IMG/VR virus record: IMGVR_UViG_3300027668_000012
Span: 1-64,000 of that record
Length of the DNA: 64,000 nt
Origin: a virus
Reading direction: 5' to 3' (one strand)
The stretch's first letter is position 1, and the number at the start of each line of letters is the position of its first letter. A program made the position numbers and the translations under genes. Positions 53,697 to 61,756 of this stretch are shown here, one piece after another. The notes beneath the pieces were generated by a model. The model was not told where the DNA came from, did no database searches, and saw only the letters and a list, made by a program, of their open reading frames with translations.

Positions 53697-54293
53697 ATGG
53701 CTAGACGCACAAAAGAAAACATCCACTACGTCAACAATAAAGACTTTTCAAATGCAGTGGTAGAGTATTGCACAGTATTACAAGAGGCTCAGGCTAATGA
53801 AACATCTTTACCCATTGTGTACGATTATATTGCTAACTGCTTTCTAAAGATTGCAGAGGGTTTATCTCATAAGTCAAATTTTATTGGATACACATATCGT
53901 GAAGAAATGGTTATGGATGCAGTAGAGAATTGTCTAAGGGCAATTCAGAATTATAACATTGAAGCGGCGACACGTACTGGTAAACCAAATGCCTTTGGGT
54001 ACTTTACACAAATATCTTGGTACGCATTCTTACGGCGCATTGCTAAAGAAAAGAAGCAACAAGATACTAAGTTGAAGTATTTGTCGCAATCTGGTATGGA
54101 AGACTATGTGGTATCAGGTCAAATGGATGTAGGTTCTAGGCAAGTCGTCCAAGGGTTTATTGATACATTAAAGAGCCGTATTGATGCGGTAAAAGAAAAA
54201 GACACCGAAATTAAACAGTTTGCCAAAGATGAGAAGGTTCGTAAGAAGTATCAATTTAAAGTTGATTCAGACCTGTCAGATTTTCTTGACTAA
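53697..54293 (+). CDS. 55: late transcription sigma factor gp55
   Basis: 198 residues (T4: 185). A reduced sigma70-family protein: the region AFGYFTQISWYAFLRRIAKE (about residues 98-117) corresponds to region 2 that reads the TATAAATA box, with upstream SNFIGYTYREEMVMDAVENC. The C-terminal acidic/hydrophobic end SDLSDFLD should contact sliding clamp gp45, as in T4. Its presence explains the TATAAATA boxes in this window. Confidence 0.95.
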   Translation: MARRTKENIHYVNNKDFSNAVVEYCTVLQEAQANETSLPIVYDYIANCFLKIAEGLSHKSNFIGYTYREEMVMDAVENCLRAIQNYNIEAATRTGKPNAFGYFTQISWYAFLRRIAKEKKQQDTKLKYLSQSGMEDYVVSGQMDVGSRQVVQGFIDTLKSRIDAVKEKDTEIKQFAKDEKVRKKYQFKVDSDLSDFLD

Positions 54294-54345
54294 GGAGAAT
54301 GAAAACGACAAGTATCTCATTTAAATAACCTTAGGAATTTATATT

Positions 54346-55407
54346 ATGAAAATAGCTTTACTGAATGATACACATTGTGGTAGCCGTAACAGCTCTAATA
54401 TACTATTAGATAATGCAGAAACATTCTATGAGAAAGTATTCTTTCCGTATTGTATTGAACACGACATAAAGCACATCATACATCTTGGCGATTATTACGA
54501 TAATAGAAAGTTTATAAACTTTAAATCATTGAATAGAAATCGTCACCACTTCCTTAACAAGTTGCGATTACATAATATGACTATGGATATTATTGTAGGC
54601 AACCATGATGTGTACTATAAGAATACTAACAATCTAAACTCTTTAAAAGAACTCTTAGGCCATTATATGGATGTGGTTACTATTATCCACAAGCCTACTA
54701 CTATGAAATATGATGAGTTTGAGATTGCTTTAGTCCCTTGGATAAACTCAGAGAATGAAGAAGAGTCGATGAATTTCATTCGTGATACACCAGCTAGATA
54801 TATGGGCGGTCACTTTGACATCATCGGATATGAAATGGCAAAAGGTGTAGAGAGTATTCATGGCATGGATTCTTCTGTCTTTGATAGATTTGATAGTGTT
54901 TACTCAGGTCACTTCCACACTAAGTCTTCTAAAAATAATATACATTACTTAGGTTCTCAAATGGAGTTCTTCTGGAATGATGCACATGATAAAAAATACT
55001 TCCATGTATTCGACACTTCTACTGAACAAATTGTGTCAATTCATAATCCCTATACATTGTTTGAGCGTATAAGTTATGACGATATAAACAAAGACATGAC
55101 AAACTTTGACTTTTCTAAAGTAGATAATAAGTTTGTAAAGATTAACGTGGTTAATAAGAAAGACATAAAAGCGTTTGATAAATTTGTAGACGATATACAA
55201 AGCAGAGACATACACGAATTAAAGATTGCAGAAAGCTTTGCAGAATTTATAGGAGAGAATGTTGTAGACGAGGATGTACTTTTAGAAGACACTTTTAGCC
55301 TATTGAATACATATGTAGATGCAGTAGATACTGAATTGGATCGTGATCGTATCAAGAAGCAAATGTCAGAGCTATTACAAGAAGCACAAACTTTTGAAAT
55401 AGTATAA
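54346..55407 (+). CDS. 47: recombination nuclease subunit gp47 (Mre11-like)
   Basis: 353 residues (T4: 339). Calcineurin-like phosphoesterase with metal ligands in NDTHCG (D8, H10), HLGDYYD (D49), VGNHDVY (N86, H87) and SGHFHTKS. With gp46 it resects DNA ends for recombination-dependent replication and degrades host DNA. A TTTAAATA sequence in the 52-base gap upstream is a poor late box. Confidence 0.95.
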   Translation: MKIALLNDTHCGSRNSSNILLDNAETFYEKVFFPYCIEHDIKHIIHLGDYYDNRKFINFKSLNRNRHHFLNKLRLHNMTMDIIVGNHDVYYKNTNNLNSLKELLGHYMDVVTIIHKPTTMKYDEFEIALVPWINSENEEESMNFIRDTPARYMGGHFDIIGYEMAKGVESIHGMDSSVFDRFDSVYSGHFHTKSSKNNIHYLGSQMEFFWNDAHDKKYFHVFDTSTEQIVSIHNPYTLFERISYDDINKDMTNFDFSKVDNKFVKINVVNKKDIKAFDKFVDDIQSRDIHELKIAESFAEFIGENVVDEDVLLEDTFSLLNTYVDAVDTELDRDRIKKQMSELLQEAQTFEIV

Positions 55408-55414
55408 TTAACTG

Positions 55415-55443
55415 TTTACAATAGTCTGAAAATCTGTTATTAT
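55415..55443 (+). promoter_or_regulatory. sigma70-type promoter before gp46 (TTTACA-17-TATTAT)
   Basis: TTTACA (55415-55420), 17 bp, TATTAT (55438-55443). Predicted start near 55450, just before a four-codon mini frame (55455-55469). Confidence 0.65.
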
Positions 55444-55470
55444 ACTTTAATATTATGAAAGTTGTTTGAG

Positions 55471-57183
55471 TTGATTTTATTTAAAACATTAAAGTGGAAG
55501 AATTTTTTATCTACAGGTAATGCGTTTACCGAGATAGATTTCCAATCATTTAAGACTACGTTAATCGTAGGTCACAATGGTGCTGGAAAGTCCACATTAC
55601 TTGATGCCTTATCATTCGCATTGTTTGGTAAGCCTCATCGTAATATTAATAAACCACAGCTAGTCAACTCTATTAATAATAAAGACTGCTCTGTCGAAGT
55701 CGTGTTTGAAGCGGCTGGATCAGAGTTTAGGATTGTACGTGGGATTAAACCCGCAGTCTTTGCAATCTATAAGAATGGTGAGATGCTAAACCAAGAGTCA
55801 CATGCAACTCAGTACCAGAAGATCCTAGAACAAAACATCTTGAAACTCAATCATAAAAGCTTTCATCAAATTGTTGTGCTAGGATCTTCTTCATTCGTTC
55901 CGTTCATGCAGTTGCCTGCACAACATCGTAGAGATGTTATCGAAGACTTATTAGACATAGGTGTGTTCTCTAAGATGAACTCATTGATAAAGGAAAAGAA
56001 CTCTATTCTAAAAGGTGTCATTCGTGAAATAGACTACAAGATAGACATACAGAAAAATAAGATAGACGTACAAAAAAAGTATATATCTGATGTCAACAGA
56101 ATTAATAAAGATTTAAAAGACCAAAAACAAACAAATATCATTGAGATGCGTAAAGATATTACTGGCATTTTAAAAGATAACGACGAGTTATTGGACTTGG
56201 TAGAGGCTGGAGCTTCTATTCCTACTACTATTAATAGTACGCAGTCTACTAAATCAAAACTATTAGGTTATCAAAATCAATTCACTAAAGACGTTCGTAC
56301 AGTTGTCAAAGACGCTAAGTTTTTTGAAGACAATTCTACTTGTCCCACATGTAGTCAGGATATAGAAGAACATGTGAAGGCTGAAAAGTTAAATGATGCT
56401 AAGGCTAAAGCGAAAGAATTAAGCAAAGCGTTGACTGATATTGAAGTAAAGCTGACGAGTACACAGAAAGAATTAGAAGCGGCTGAACATAAGATGCAAG
56501 AGATACGCAACTTTCAAACACAGATGAACGCTAATCAATCTGCAATGTCTCGTATTGAATTACAGATTAAAGTATTGAGTGACGAAATAGATAACCTTAC
56601 CGATACAAGTAGTGACATCAATGTTGCCAAAGACGATCTTGAATCTTATGTGATGGAAAAGAACGCTCTTACAGAGACTAGGCTAGAGTCTAATGAACAG
56701 TTTCAGTATAACATAGCTATCACAGAAATGTTAAAAGACACTGGCATTAAGACTAAGATCGTCAAACAGTACATACCAGTTATTAATAAACTTGTGAATA
56801 ATTATTTACAAACCTTAGAATTTTTTGTGCATTTTGAATTGGACGAATCGTTTTCTGAAACGATCAAATCAAGGCACAGAGATAGTTTCTCTTACGCTTC
56901 ATTTTCTGAAGGGGAGAAACAACGTATCGATTTGGCTCTACTGTTCACATGGCGTCAAGTTGCAAAAATGAAGAACTCTGTCTCAACCAATCTTTTAATC
57001 TTAGACGAGACTTTTGATTCTTCTTTAGACTATGAAGGTGTTGATAATCTTATGAAGATAATCGAGACTTTGACTGCTGATACAAATGTATTTGTTATAT
57101 CACATAAGGGTGATATGCTTGAAAGTAAATTTGAAAAGAAACTAGAGTTTTTTAAAGATAAAAACTTTAGTAATATAAAGTGA
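55471..57183 (+). CDS. 46: recombination nuclease subunit gp46 (Rad50-like)
   Basis: 570 residues (T4: 560). SMC-type ATPase: Walker A VGHNGAGKST near residue 35, a coiled coil with zinc hook CPTC in the middle, signature FSEGEKQRIDLALL and Walker B LLILDETFDSSLD near the C-terminus. It works with gp47. Start: no ATG; TTG at 55471 (then ILFKTLKWKNFLSTG) fits the family N-terminus and has GAAAG nine bases upstream; TTG at 55462 is the alternative. A mini frame ATG-AAA-GTT-GTT-TGA ends one base before this TTG, suggesting reinitiation. Confidence 0.93.
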   Translation: MILFKTLKWKNFLSTGNAFTEIDFQSFKTTLIVGHNGAGKSTLLDALSFALFGKPHRNINKPQLVNSINNKDCSVEVVFEAAGSEFRIVRGIKPAVFAIYKNGEMLNQESHATQYQKILEQNILKLNHKSFHQIVVLGSSSFVPFMQLPAQHRRDVIEDLLDIGVFSKMNSLIKEKNSILKGVIREIDYKIDIQKNKIDVQKKYISDVNRINKDLKDQKQTNIIEMRKDITGILKDNDELLDLVEAGASIPTTINSTQSTKSKLLGYQNQFTKDVRTVVKDAKFFEDNSTCPTCSQDIEEHVKAEKLNDAKAKAKELSKALTDIEVKLTSTQKELEAAEHKMQEIRNFQTQMNANQSAMSRIELQIKVLSDEIDNLTDTSSDINVAKDDLESYVMEKNALTETRLESNEQFQYNIAITEMLKDTGIKTKIVKQYIPVINKLVNNYLQTLEFFVHFELDESFSETIKSRHRDSFSYASFSEGEKQRIDLALLFTWRQVAKMKNSVSTNLLILDETFDSSLDYEGVDNLMKIIETLTADTNVFVISHKGDMLESKFEKKLEFFKDKNFSNIK

Positions 57184-57192
57184 TAATATGTA

Positions 57193-57221
57193 TTTACAAA
57201 CATGCTTTGATGTGTTACTAT
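57193..57221 (+). promoter_or_regulatory. sigma70-type promoter for clamp gp45 (TTTACA-17-TACTAT)
   Basis: TTTACA (57193-57198), 17 bp, TACTAT (57216-57221), 28 bases upstream of gp45. Confidence 0.65.
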
Positions 57222-57249
57222 TCAAAGAACATAAATTGAAAGGTTAATT

Positions 57250-57924
57250 ATGGAACTAAATGAAAATGCTTTGCAGGTCTTAAAGAACTTTGCAACTATC
57301 AATCCAAACATAGTGGTTGAATCTGGGAATATTATTCGAACTCTTTCTGAGGGTAAGAATGTATTTGGTAAAGCCGTACTCGATATAAACTTCCCACAGA
57401 AGTTTGGTGTATACGATCTTAACGAGTTTTTGAATGTTATTGGACTTGTAGATAAACCAGCAATGTCTTTTGAGGACACTCATGTACTCATTAAAGACCA
57501 ATCAGGTCTATCTAAGGTTAAGTATTTCTTTACTGACAGTGAATACCTCACTACGTCTACTAAAGACATCACTATGCCAGACACAGAAATTAATTTTGCT
57601 ATCTCAAATGATACGCTAAATAAGATTAAACGTGCCGCTGGTGCGTTAGGTCATTCGACTTTATCCATTCGTGCAAACAATGGTTCTATAAGTCTAACTG
57701 TATTTGATGAAGCTAATCCTACATCAAACACTTTCTCTATCGATGTTGAAGGAACATATGACACTGATGAGTTCAATGTTGTTTTAAGTATCGCTAACAT
57801 GAAACTATTACCAGGAGACTATAAGGTAGAAATCTCGTCTAAACTAATCTCACATTTTATCAACACAACTTCTGATGCAGAATATTGGATAGCATTAGAA
57901 AAATCATCAAAGTATGGAGCATAA
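57250..57924 (+). CDS. 45: sliding clamp gp45
   Basis: 224 residues (T4: 228). PCNA-like clamp: two-domain pattern with VLKNFATINPNIVVESGNII, KFGVYDLNEFLNVIGLVDKP and the second domain LNKIKRAAGALGHSTLSIR. A trimer holds polymerase gp43 on DNA and is the mobile enhancer for gp55-dependent late transcription. Own promoter; followed two bases later by a small conserved gene and then the clamp loader genes. Confidence 0.94.
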   Translation: MELNENALQVLKNFATINPNIVVESGNIIRTLSEGKNVFGKAVLDINFPQKFGVYDLNEFLNVIGLVDKPAMSFEDTHVLIKDQSGLSKVKYFFTDSEYLTTSTKDITMPDTEINFAISNDTLNKIKRAAGALGHSTLSIRANNGSISLTVFDEANPTSNTFSIDVEGTYDTDEFNVVLSIANMKLLPGDYKVEISSKLISHFINTTSDAEYWIALEKSSKYGA

Positions 57925-57926
57925 TT

Positions 57927-58145
57927 ATGGCATCTAAAGTAGCCGAACAACAAGATCACTCACAGGTTTATGACCTTTCAAATCGTGTAGCACGTAGCTG
58001 TATCGCAGTAGTCGATACATTAACCCAACGTGGTGCATTTAAAGGTGAAGAACTTTCAACAATCGGTGGTCTTCGTGATCAAGCGGCACAACTAATTCAA
58101 GTAGCCGAAGCTTTTCAAGCAGAGAATGCCGCTAACAAAGAATAA
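57927..58145 (+). CDS. small conserved protein between gp45 and gp44
   Basis: 72 residues from the ATG right after gp45; an upstream in-frame ATG inside gp45 is rejected. Helical, Ala/Gln-rich (YDLSNRVARSCIAVVDTLTQ, GLRDQAAQLIQVAEAFQAE). A gene of this kind recurs here in marine T4-like phages. It may act with the replisome, but no function is known to me. Confidence 0.6.
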   Translation: MASKVAEQQDHSQVYDLSNRVARSCIAVVDTLTQRGAFKGEELSTIGGLRDQAAQLIQVAEAFQAENAANKE

Positions 58146-58149
58146 AGAG

Positions 58150-58178
58150 TTTACATACCGCTCTAATTGACTTACACT
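58150..58178 (+). promoter_or_regulatory. sigma70-type promoter for clamp loader (TTTACA-17-TACACT)
   Basis: TTTACA (58150-58155), 17 bp, TACACT (58173-58178). Predicted start ~58185 keeps the GGAG ribosome site of gp44 in the message. An overlapping TTGACT-17-TATATT at 58167-58195 would not. Confidence 0.5.
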
Positions 58179-58207
58179 TACAAATTATTTATATTATGGA
58201 GAGCACA

Positions 58208-59149
58208 ATGACTAAAGACTTTTTATGGGTTGAACGCTATCGTCCTACTAACATAGCTGATACTGTTTTACCTAAAAGCCTAAAGAAAACCTTTCAAGCT
58301 ATAGTAGATTCTGGTGAGATGCAAAACATGCTTTTCACTGGAACTGCTGGCCTTGGTAAGACTACTGTGGCTAAAGCGTTATGCAATGCAATCGGATGTG
58401 ATTACATTGTTGTTAACGGAAGTGAAGAAGGTAACATTGATACGTTACGCGGTAAGATAAAGCAGTTTGCATCTTCTATATCACTTACTGGTAGCTACAA
58501 AGTTGTTATTCTTGATGAGGCAGACTATCTTAATCCGCAATCAACACAACCAGCCCTTCGTGGGTTTATTGAAGAATTCAGTAACAACTGTCGTTTCATC
58601 CTTACTTGTAATTTTAAAAACCGCATTATTGAACCATTACATTCACGTTGTAGTATATATGAATTTAATACGACTAAGAAAAACCTTGCATCATTAGCTG
58701 GTCAATTCATGGCGCGACTAAAGTATATCCTTGATGAAGAAAACGTTAAGTATGAAGACAAAGCTTTAGTGCCAATTATTATGAAGCATGCACCAGATTG
58801 GCGACGTGTTGTCAATGAAGCACAAAGCTTGTCAATGAGTGATAATACAATTCATAACATTAATAATTTAGCCGAAAGCAGTGCTGACTCGTTTAAAGAA
58901 CTTATGCATCATCTAAAAAATAAAGACTGGAAAAAAATGCGTGGATGGGTGGTTAATCACCAAGACCTAGACACTTCTGCTATAATTCGTGGTATATATG
59001 ATAGCATGCTAGACTATCTAAAACCTGCATCAGTACCACAACTTGTGTTAATACTTGCTGATTATCAATACAAGTTTGCCTTCGTTGCAGACTATGAAAT
59101 AAACTTGGTTGCTTGTATGACTGAAGTTATGGATTTGGAGTTTTTATAA
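58208..59149 (+). CDS. 44: clamp loader large subunit gp44
   Basis: 313 residues (T4: 319). AAA+ ATPase: Walker A GTAGLGKTT (45-53), Walker B ILDEAD (101-106), and the arginine-finger motif SRC (146-148). With gp62 it opens and loads gp45. The start at 58208 is chosen because GGAG lies six bases before it; an ATG at 58196 overlaps that site. Stop and gp62 start overlap by one base (TAATG). Confidence 0.95.
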   Translation: MTKDFLWVERYRPTNIADTVLPKSLKKTFQAIVDSGEMQNMLFTGTAGLGKTTVAKALCNAIGCDYIVVNGSEEGNIDTLRGKIKQFASSISLTGSYKVVILDEADYLNPQSTQPALRGFIEEFSNNCRFILTCNFKNRIIEPLHSRCSIYEFNTTKKNLASLAGQFMARLKYILDEENVKYEDKALVPIIMKHAPDWRRVVNEAQSLSMSDNTIHNINNLAESSADSFKELMHHLKNKDWKKMRGWVVNHQDLDTSAIIRGIYDSMLDYLKPASVPQLVLILADYQYKFAFVADYEINLVACMTEVMDLEFL

Positions 59150-59526
59150 TGAACCCATTTGAATATTTAAACGCTATAAATTCAAGCAAAAAAGATATTA
59201 TGGTCGATGATATTACTGAGAAGGCGTATGCGCCTTTTATGATTAATAGATCGCTATCTTACTTTCAAGACACTGTATTTTTTGCAAATGTGATGAATCA
59301 GTACCATCATCTTGATAACAAACTGCAATTTGATTTTCTTATAAATACGATTAGGAAACGAAAACGTTTCTCTAAATGGATTAAACCTGAACTGAATAAT
59401 GACATGGACGTCGTGAAAGAATATTATGGTTATAGCAATGAAAAAGCTCGCCAAGCACTCACACTCTTATCATCTAGTCAAGTTGCAGAAATAAGAAAAA
59501 AGGTGAGTAAAGGTGGAAGAAAATAA
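59149..59526 (+). CDS. 62: clamp loader small subunit gp62
   Basis: 125 residues, shorter than T4 gp62 (187). N-terminal MNPFEYLNAINSSKKDIM and the block FMINRSLSYFQDTVFFANVM (about 31-50) are diagnostic. The short form is usual in marine relatives. It completes the gp44/62 complex. Overlaps regA by 14 bases, as in the coupled T4 62-regA pair. Confidence 0.92.
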   Translation: MNPFEYLNAINSSKKDIMVDDITEKAYAPFMINRSLSYFQDTVFFANVMNQYHHLDNKLQFDFLINTIRKRKRFSKWIKPELNNDMDVVKEYYGYSNEKARQALTLLSSSQVAEIRKKVSKGGRK

Positions 59527-59920
59527 AATAGTTCATTGGACTCCTACAGATATGTTAGAGATCTTATTAAATGAACCAGACGACTTTTTAAAAGTTCGTG
59601 AAACGCTAACACGTATTGGTGTGGCATCAAGAAAAGAAAATAAACTGTATCAGTCATGCCACATCTTGCATAAGCAAGGTAGGTATTTTATTGTACACTT
59701 TAAAGAGTTGTTTTTACTTGATGGTAAGAAAGCTAATCTTGAAGAGAATGATATTAATCGTAGGAATACAATTGCAACTTTGCTTAGTGATTGGGGTCTA
59801 GTCTCATTCGCTGTAAAAGTTGAATTAGATTGTGCACCATTAAGACAGATTAAAATCATTCCTTATAAAGAAAAGACTAATTGGGAGCTATGTCCGAAAT
59901 ACAATATCGGTAATGGTTGA
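59513..59920 (+). CDS. regA: translational repressor RegA
   Basis: 135 residues (T4: 122). HWTPTDMLEILLNEPDDFLK near the N-terminus (residues 8-27) and ETLTRIGVASRKENKLYQSC identify RegA, which binds around start codons of early mRNAs and represses their translation. GTG start inside gp62. Candidate targets here would include gp44, gp62 and regA itself, as in T4. Confidence 0.92.
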   Translation: MEENKIVHWTPTDMLEILLNEPDDFLKVRETLTRIGVASRKENKLYQSCHILHKQGRYFIVHFKELFLLDGKKANLEENDINRRNTIATLLSDWGLVSFAVKVELDCAPLRQIKIIPYKEKTNWELCPKYNIGNG

Positions 59921-60483
59921 TGTTTGATGAAACATTCTTAACGCATGTCAGGAATAGGGATTATTATTGCAGTAAACCTTATGACACAATTGACTATGAT
60001 ATGTATGACTTCACAAAGTATTTGGTATCGCATCCTTTAACTTTAACGGATTGGGTTAATCATAGGAAACGTGTAACTTTACGTGATATGCATTTACGAA
60101 GTGGTACACCATCTTTTGCTAAGGATATTCATAAAGCCCTAACAAAAACGTTTCATAAAAACCATATTACCTTGTATGGATTTGCAGGGTTCACTTCCGA
60201 TAGTGAAAGCCATAGTGTCCATAGAGATAAAGAAGATGTGTTGTTTCTTAACGTCATAGGTAGTATTAATTGGAGTATATGGGAATCAGAAGACTGGAAA
60301 GACTATACAATAGACGCAATTACTGATTGGTCAACTGGTGTCGTGAAGTTTGACAAGGTGTTTACTCCTGGTGATCTAATATGGATACCACGTGGCACAT
60401 GGCATTTGATTAAACCACATTGTGCGCGTGTAGGCTTTTCATTCGGAGTAGAAGGTGACATAGATCCTTCTACTTACATATAA
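59920..60483 (+). CDS. JmjC/cupin-like protein, putative 2OG-Fe(II) oxygenase
   Basis: 187 residues from the ATG overlapping the regA stop. HRDKEDVLFLNVIGSINWSI (101-120) gives H101-x-D103, and TPGDLIWIPRGTWHLI supplies the distal His H162 with the usual cupin turn. This is the iron-binding set of JmjC-type hydroxylases. Similar proteins occur near regA and polymerase in marine T4-like phages. Substrate unknown: a protein or modified nucleotide is possible. Lys for 2-oxoglutarate binding is not assigned. Confidence 0.6.
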   Translation: MFDETFLTHVRNRDYYCSKPYDTIDYDMYDFTKYLVSHPLTLTDWVNHRKRVTLRDMHLRSGTPSFAKDIHKALTKTFHKNHITLYGFAGFTSDSESHSVHRDKEDVLFLNVIGSINWSIWESEDWKDYTIDAITDWSTGVVKFDKVFTPGDLIWIPRGTWHLIKPHCARVGFSFGVEGDIDPSTYI

Positions 60484-60513
60484 ATTCTTTCTTACTTAGA
60501 AATAAAAAAAAGG

Positions 60514-60544
60514 TTGACATCCCTTTATAATTCTGATATAAATA
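60514..60544 (+). promoter_or_regulatory. overlapping early (sigma70) and late (gp55) promoter before hsp20
   Basis: TTGACA (60514-60519), 17 bp, TATAAA (60537-60542) is a near-consensus sigma70 promoter. The same -10 extends into an exact late box TATAAATA (60537-60544). The leader is about 90 bases with no convincing gene. Confidence 0.75.
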
Positions 60545-60641
60545 CAGACAGACTAACTATGAACAATTTGTAGTAGTCTAATATACGTGAGATGCAGAAA
60601 TCTGGTCTCATAAATCTTGCTTGTAATTAAGGAGAAACTAA

Positions 60642-61124
60642 ATGACAGGCTTAACTCACACCACATTATTTCCACGTGCATCATTCGTTGGATTTGACCA
60701 CCTCTTTAGCGAACTAGACCATGTTGCAAGACATGCAAAAGATCATTACCCACCTCATAACATCATCAGAATTGGACAATCAGATTTTTTGATTGAATTG
60801 GCTGTTGCAGGTTTCGGTGAAGATGAACTCGACATAGAAGTGAAAGATCGAACATTGAGCATAACTGGTGAGCATATATCAAAGGGGAGAGACTTCGTAC
60901 ATCGTGGTATATCTACGAAGAAGTTTAGACGAACCTTTAGACTGTCGGAGCACGTAGAAGTGCATGGAGCCGATATTCAAGACGGCATACTCGCAATTAA
61001 CTTGAAGTATGTTATCCCAGAAGATCAGCGTCCTCGTAAAATTAACATTGGAAAAAACGAGGAATCCAAAAATGACACATACAATACTACTAGTAAACAA
61101 CTACTTAACGAATCCCCTAACTGA
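60642..61124 (+). CDS. hsp20: small heat-shock chaperone Hsp20
   Basis: 160 residues. Alpha-crystallin domain: NIIRIGQSDFLIELAVAGFG, ELDIEVKDRTLSITGEH, a FRRTFRLSEHVEVHGADIQD strand pair and DGILAINLKYVIPE. Hsp20 is a regular T4-like cyanophage and pelagiphage gene near polymerase, thought to hold folding proteins during infection. C-terminal tail is flexible, Asn/Ser/Thr-rich. Behind a combined early and late promoter; its 3' end overlaps the next gene. Confidence 0.92.
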   Translation: MTGLTHTTLFPRASFVGFDHLFSELDHVARHAKDHYPPHNIIRIGQSDFLIELAVAGFGEDELDIEVKDRTLSITGEHISKGRDFVHRGISTKKFRRTFRLSEHVEVHGADIQDGILAINLKYVIPEDQRPRKINIGKNEESKNDTYNTTSKQLLNESPN

Positions 61125-61308
61125 TGCGATCATGGCAGTGTGCCGTTTTTTCAAAGGTTGTCTTGAATCTCTGATTGAGGCTCGTCAAATACACGCCAAT
61201 TTCTACATTGCAAAACTATTGCATGAAAAAGATTACTACAAGACGCATTCATTCCATGCAGTGTATACAGCAGTGAATGAAGGTAAATTAGAGGACTTGA
61301 AGAAATGA
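61072..61308 (+). CDS. small hypothetical protein overlapping hsp20 (78 aa)
   Basis: 78 residues; start at 61072 with GAGGAA eight bases upstream, inside the 3' end of hsp20. An amphipathic helical region (ESLIEARQIHANFYIAKLLH) is followed by KTHSFHAVYTAVNEGKLEDL. Overlaps the DUF1127 gene by 4 bases (ATGA), so both are likely co-translated. Function unknown; the pair looks host-derived. Confidence 0.6.
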   Translation: MTHTILLVNNYLTNPLTDAIMAVCRFFKGCLESLIEARQIHANFYIAKLLHEKDYYKTHSFHAVYTAVNEGKLEDLKK

Positions 61309-61505
61309 AACTTTTAACAGCAGTCACATCTGCAATATCCGGTGTCGTATTATCTGCACAAAAACCTGCCGACTATCGCAGAACGATAAAAGACTTATCT
61401 TCGCTTACAGATTATGAGCTAAGAGATATAGGTATCTACAGAGGCGACATCGAGACTATCGCCATGTCGAAAGAACCCTATGTTAGGCGTAGACGCTTCT
61501 TCTAA
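61305..61505 (+). CDS. DUF1127-domain small protein
   Basis: 66 residues. The stretch RRTIKDLSSLTDYELRDIGI (about residues 25-44) plus YRGDIETIA is the DUF1127 signature, a short Arg-rich family common in Alpha- and Gammaproteobacteria; some members bind RNA and affect growth or phosphate metabolism. C-terminal YVRRRRFF is strongly basic. Probably acquired from a proteobacterial host. Its role in infection is unknown. Confidence 0.75.
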   Translation: MKLLTAVTSAISGVVLSAQKPADYRRTIKDLSSLTDYELRDIGIYRGDIETIAMSKEPYVRRRRFF

Positions 61506-61525
61506 GTGGTATATATAGCTACTAT

Positions 61526-61549
61526 GATAGGCCAAATACTTGGCCTGTC
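61526..61549 (+). terminator. strong 10-bp hairpin after the DUF1127 gene (terminator-like, no T-run)
   Basis: GATAGGCCAA (61526-61535) pairs with TTGGCCTGTC (61540-61549) around ATAC, one T-G pair. It is followed by ACTTAAAACAC, so a classical U-tract is missing. It may act as a weak terminator, an RNA stability element or a protein site. Confidence 0.4.
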
Positions 61550-61573
61550 ACTTAAAACACATTGGAGTATATT

Positions 61574-61738
61574 ATGAAACAGCAATTAAATGAAGTTGGT
61601 ACAAGAGTAGAAGTAAGTCGCAGACTTGTTAGTGCAGCCATAGATTTAAGCAAAGAATTAAGCACTGAACTGCATGAAGTCACCTATGATGACGGAAACA
61701 CGGCTATGATTGAAGTTGTTAGAAAGGTAGATTTGTAA
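61574..61738 (+). CDS. small hypothetical protein (54 aa)
   Basis: 54 residues starting MKQQLNEVGTRVEVSRRLVS, with a TTGGAGTATATT ribosome site. The N-terminal half is a helix, the C-terminal half beta (HEVTYDDGNTAMIEVVRKV). Good coding character and spacing (18 bases to the next gene) support it. Not recognised. Confidence 0.55.
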   Translation: MKQQLNEVGTRVEVSRRLVSAAIDLSKELSTELHEVTYDDGNTAMIEVVRKVDL

Positions 61739-61756
61739 GTCATAAGGAAGATTGTA

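Noticed and set aside
58167-58195. TTGACT-17-TATATT as the gp44 promoter
   Set aside because: Its transcript would begin after the GGAG ribosome site of gp44; the overlapping TTTACA-17-TACACT fits better.
61009-61071. Longer N-terminus for the 78-residue gene after hsp20
   Set aside because: The upstream ATG lies deep in hsp20 without a ribosome site, while GAGGAA precedes the ATG at 61072.
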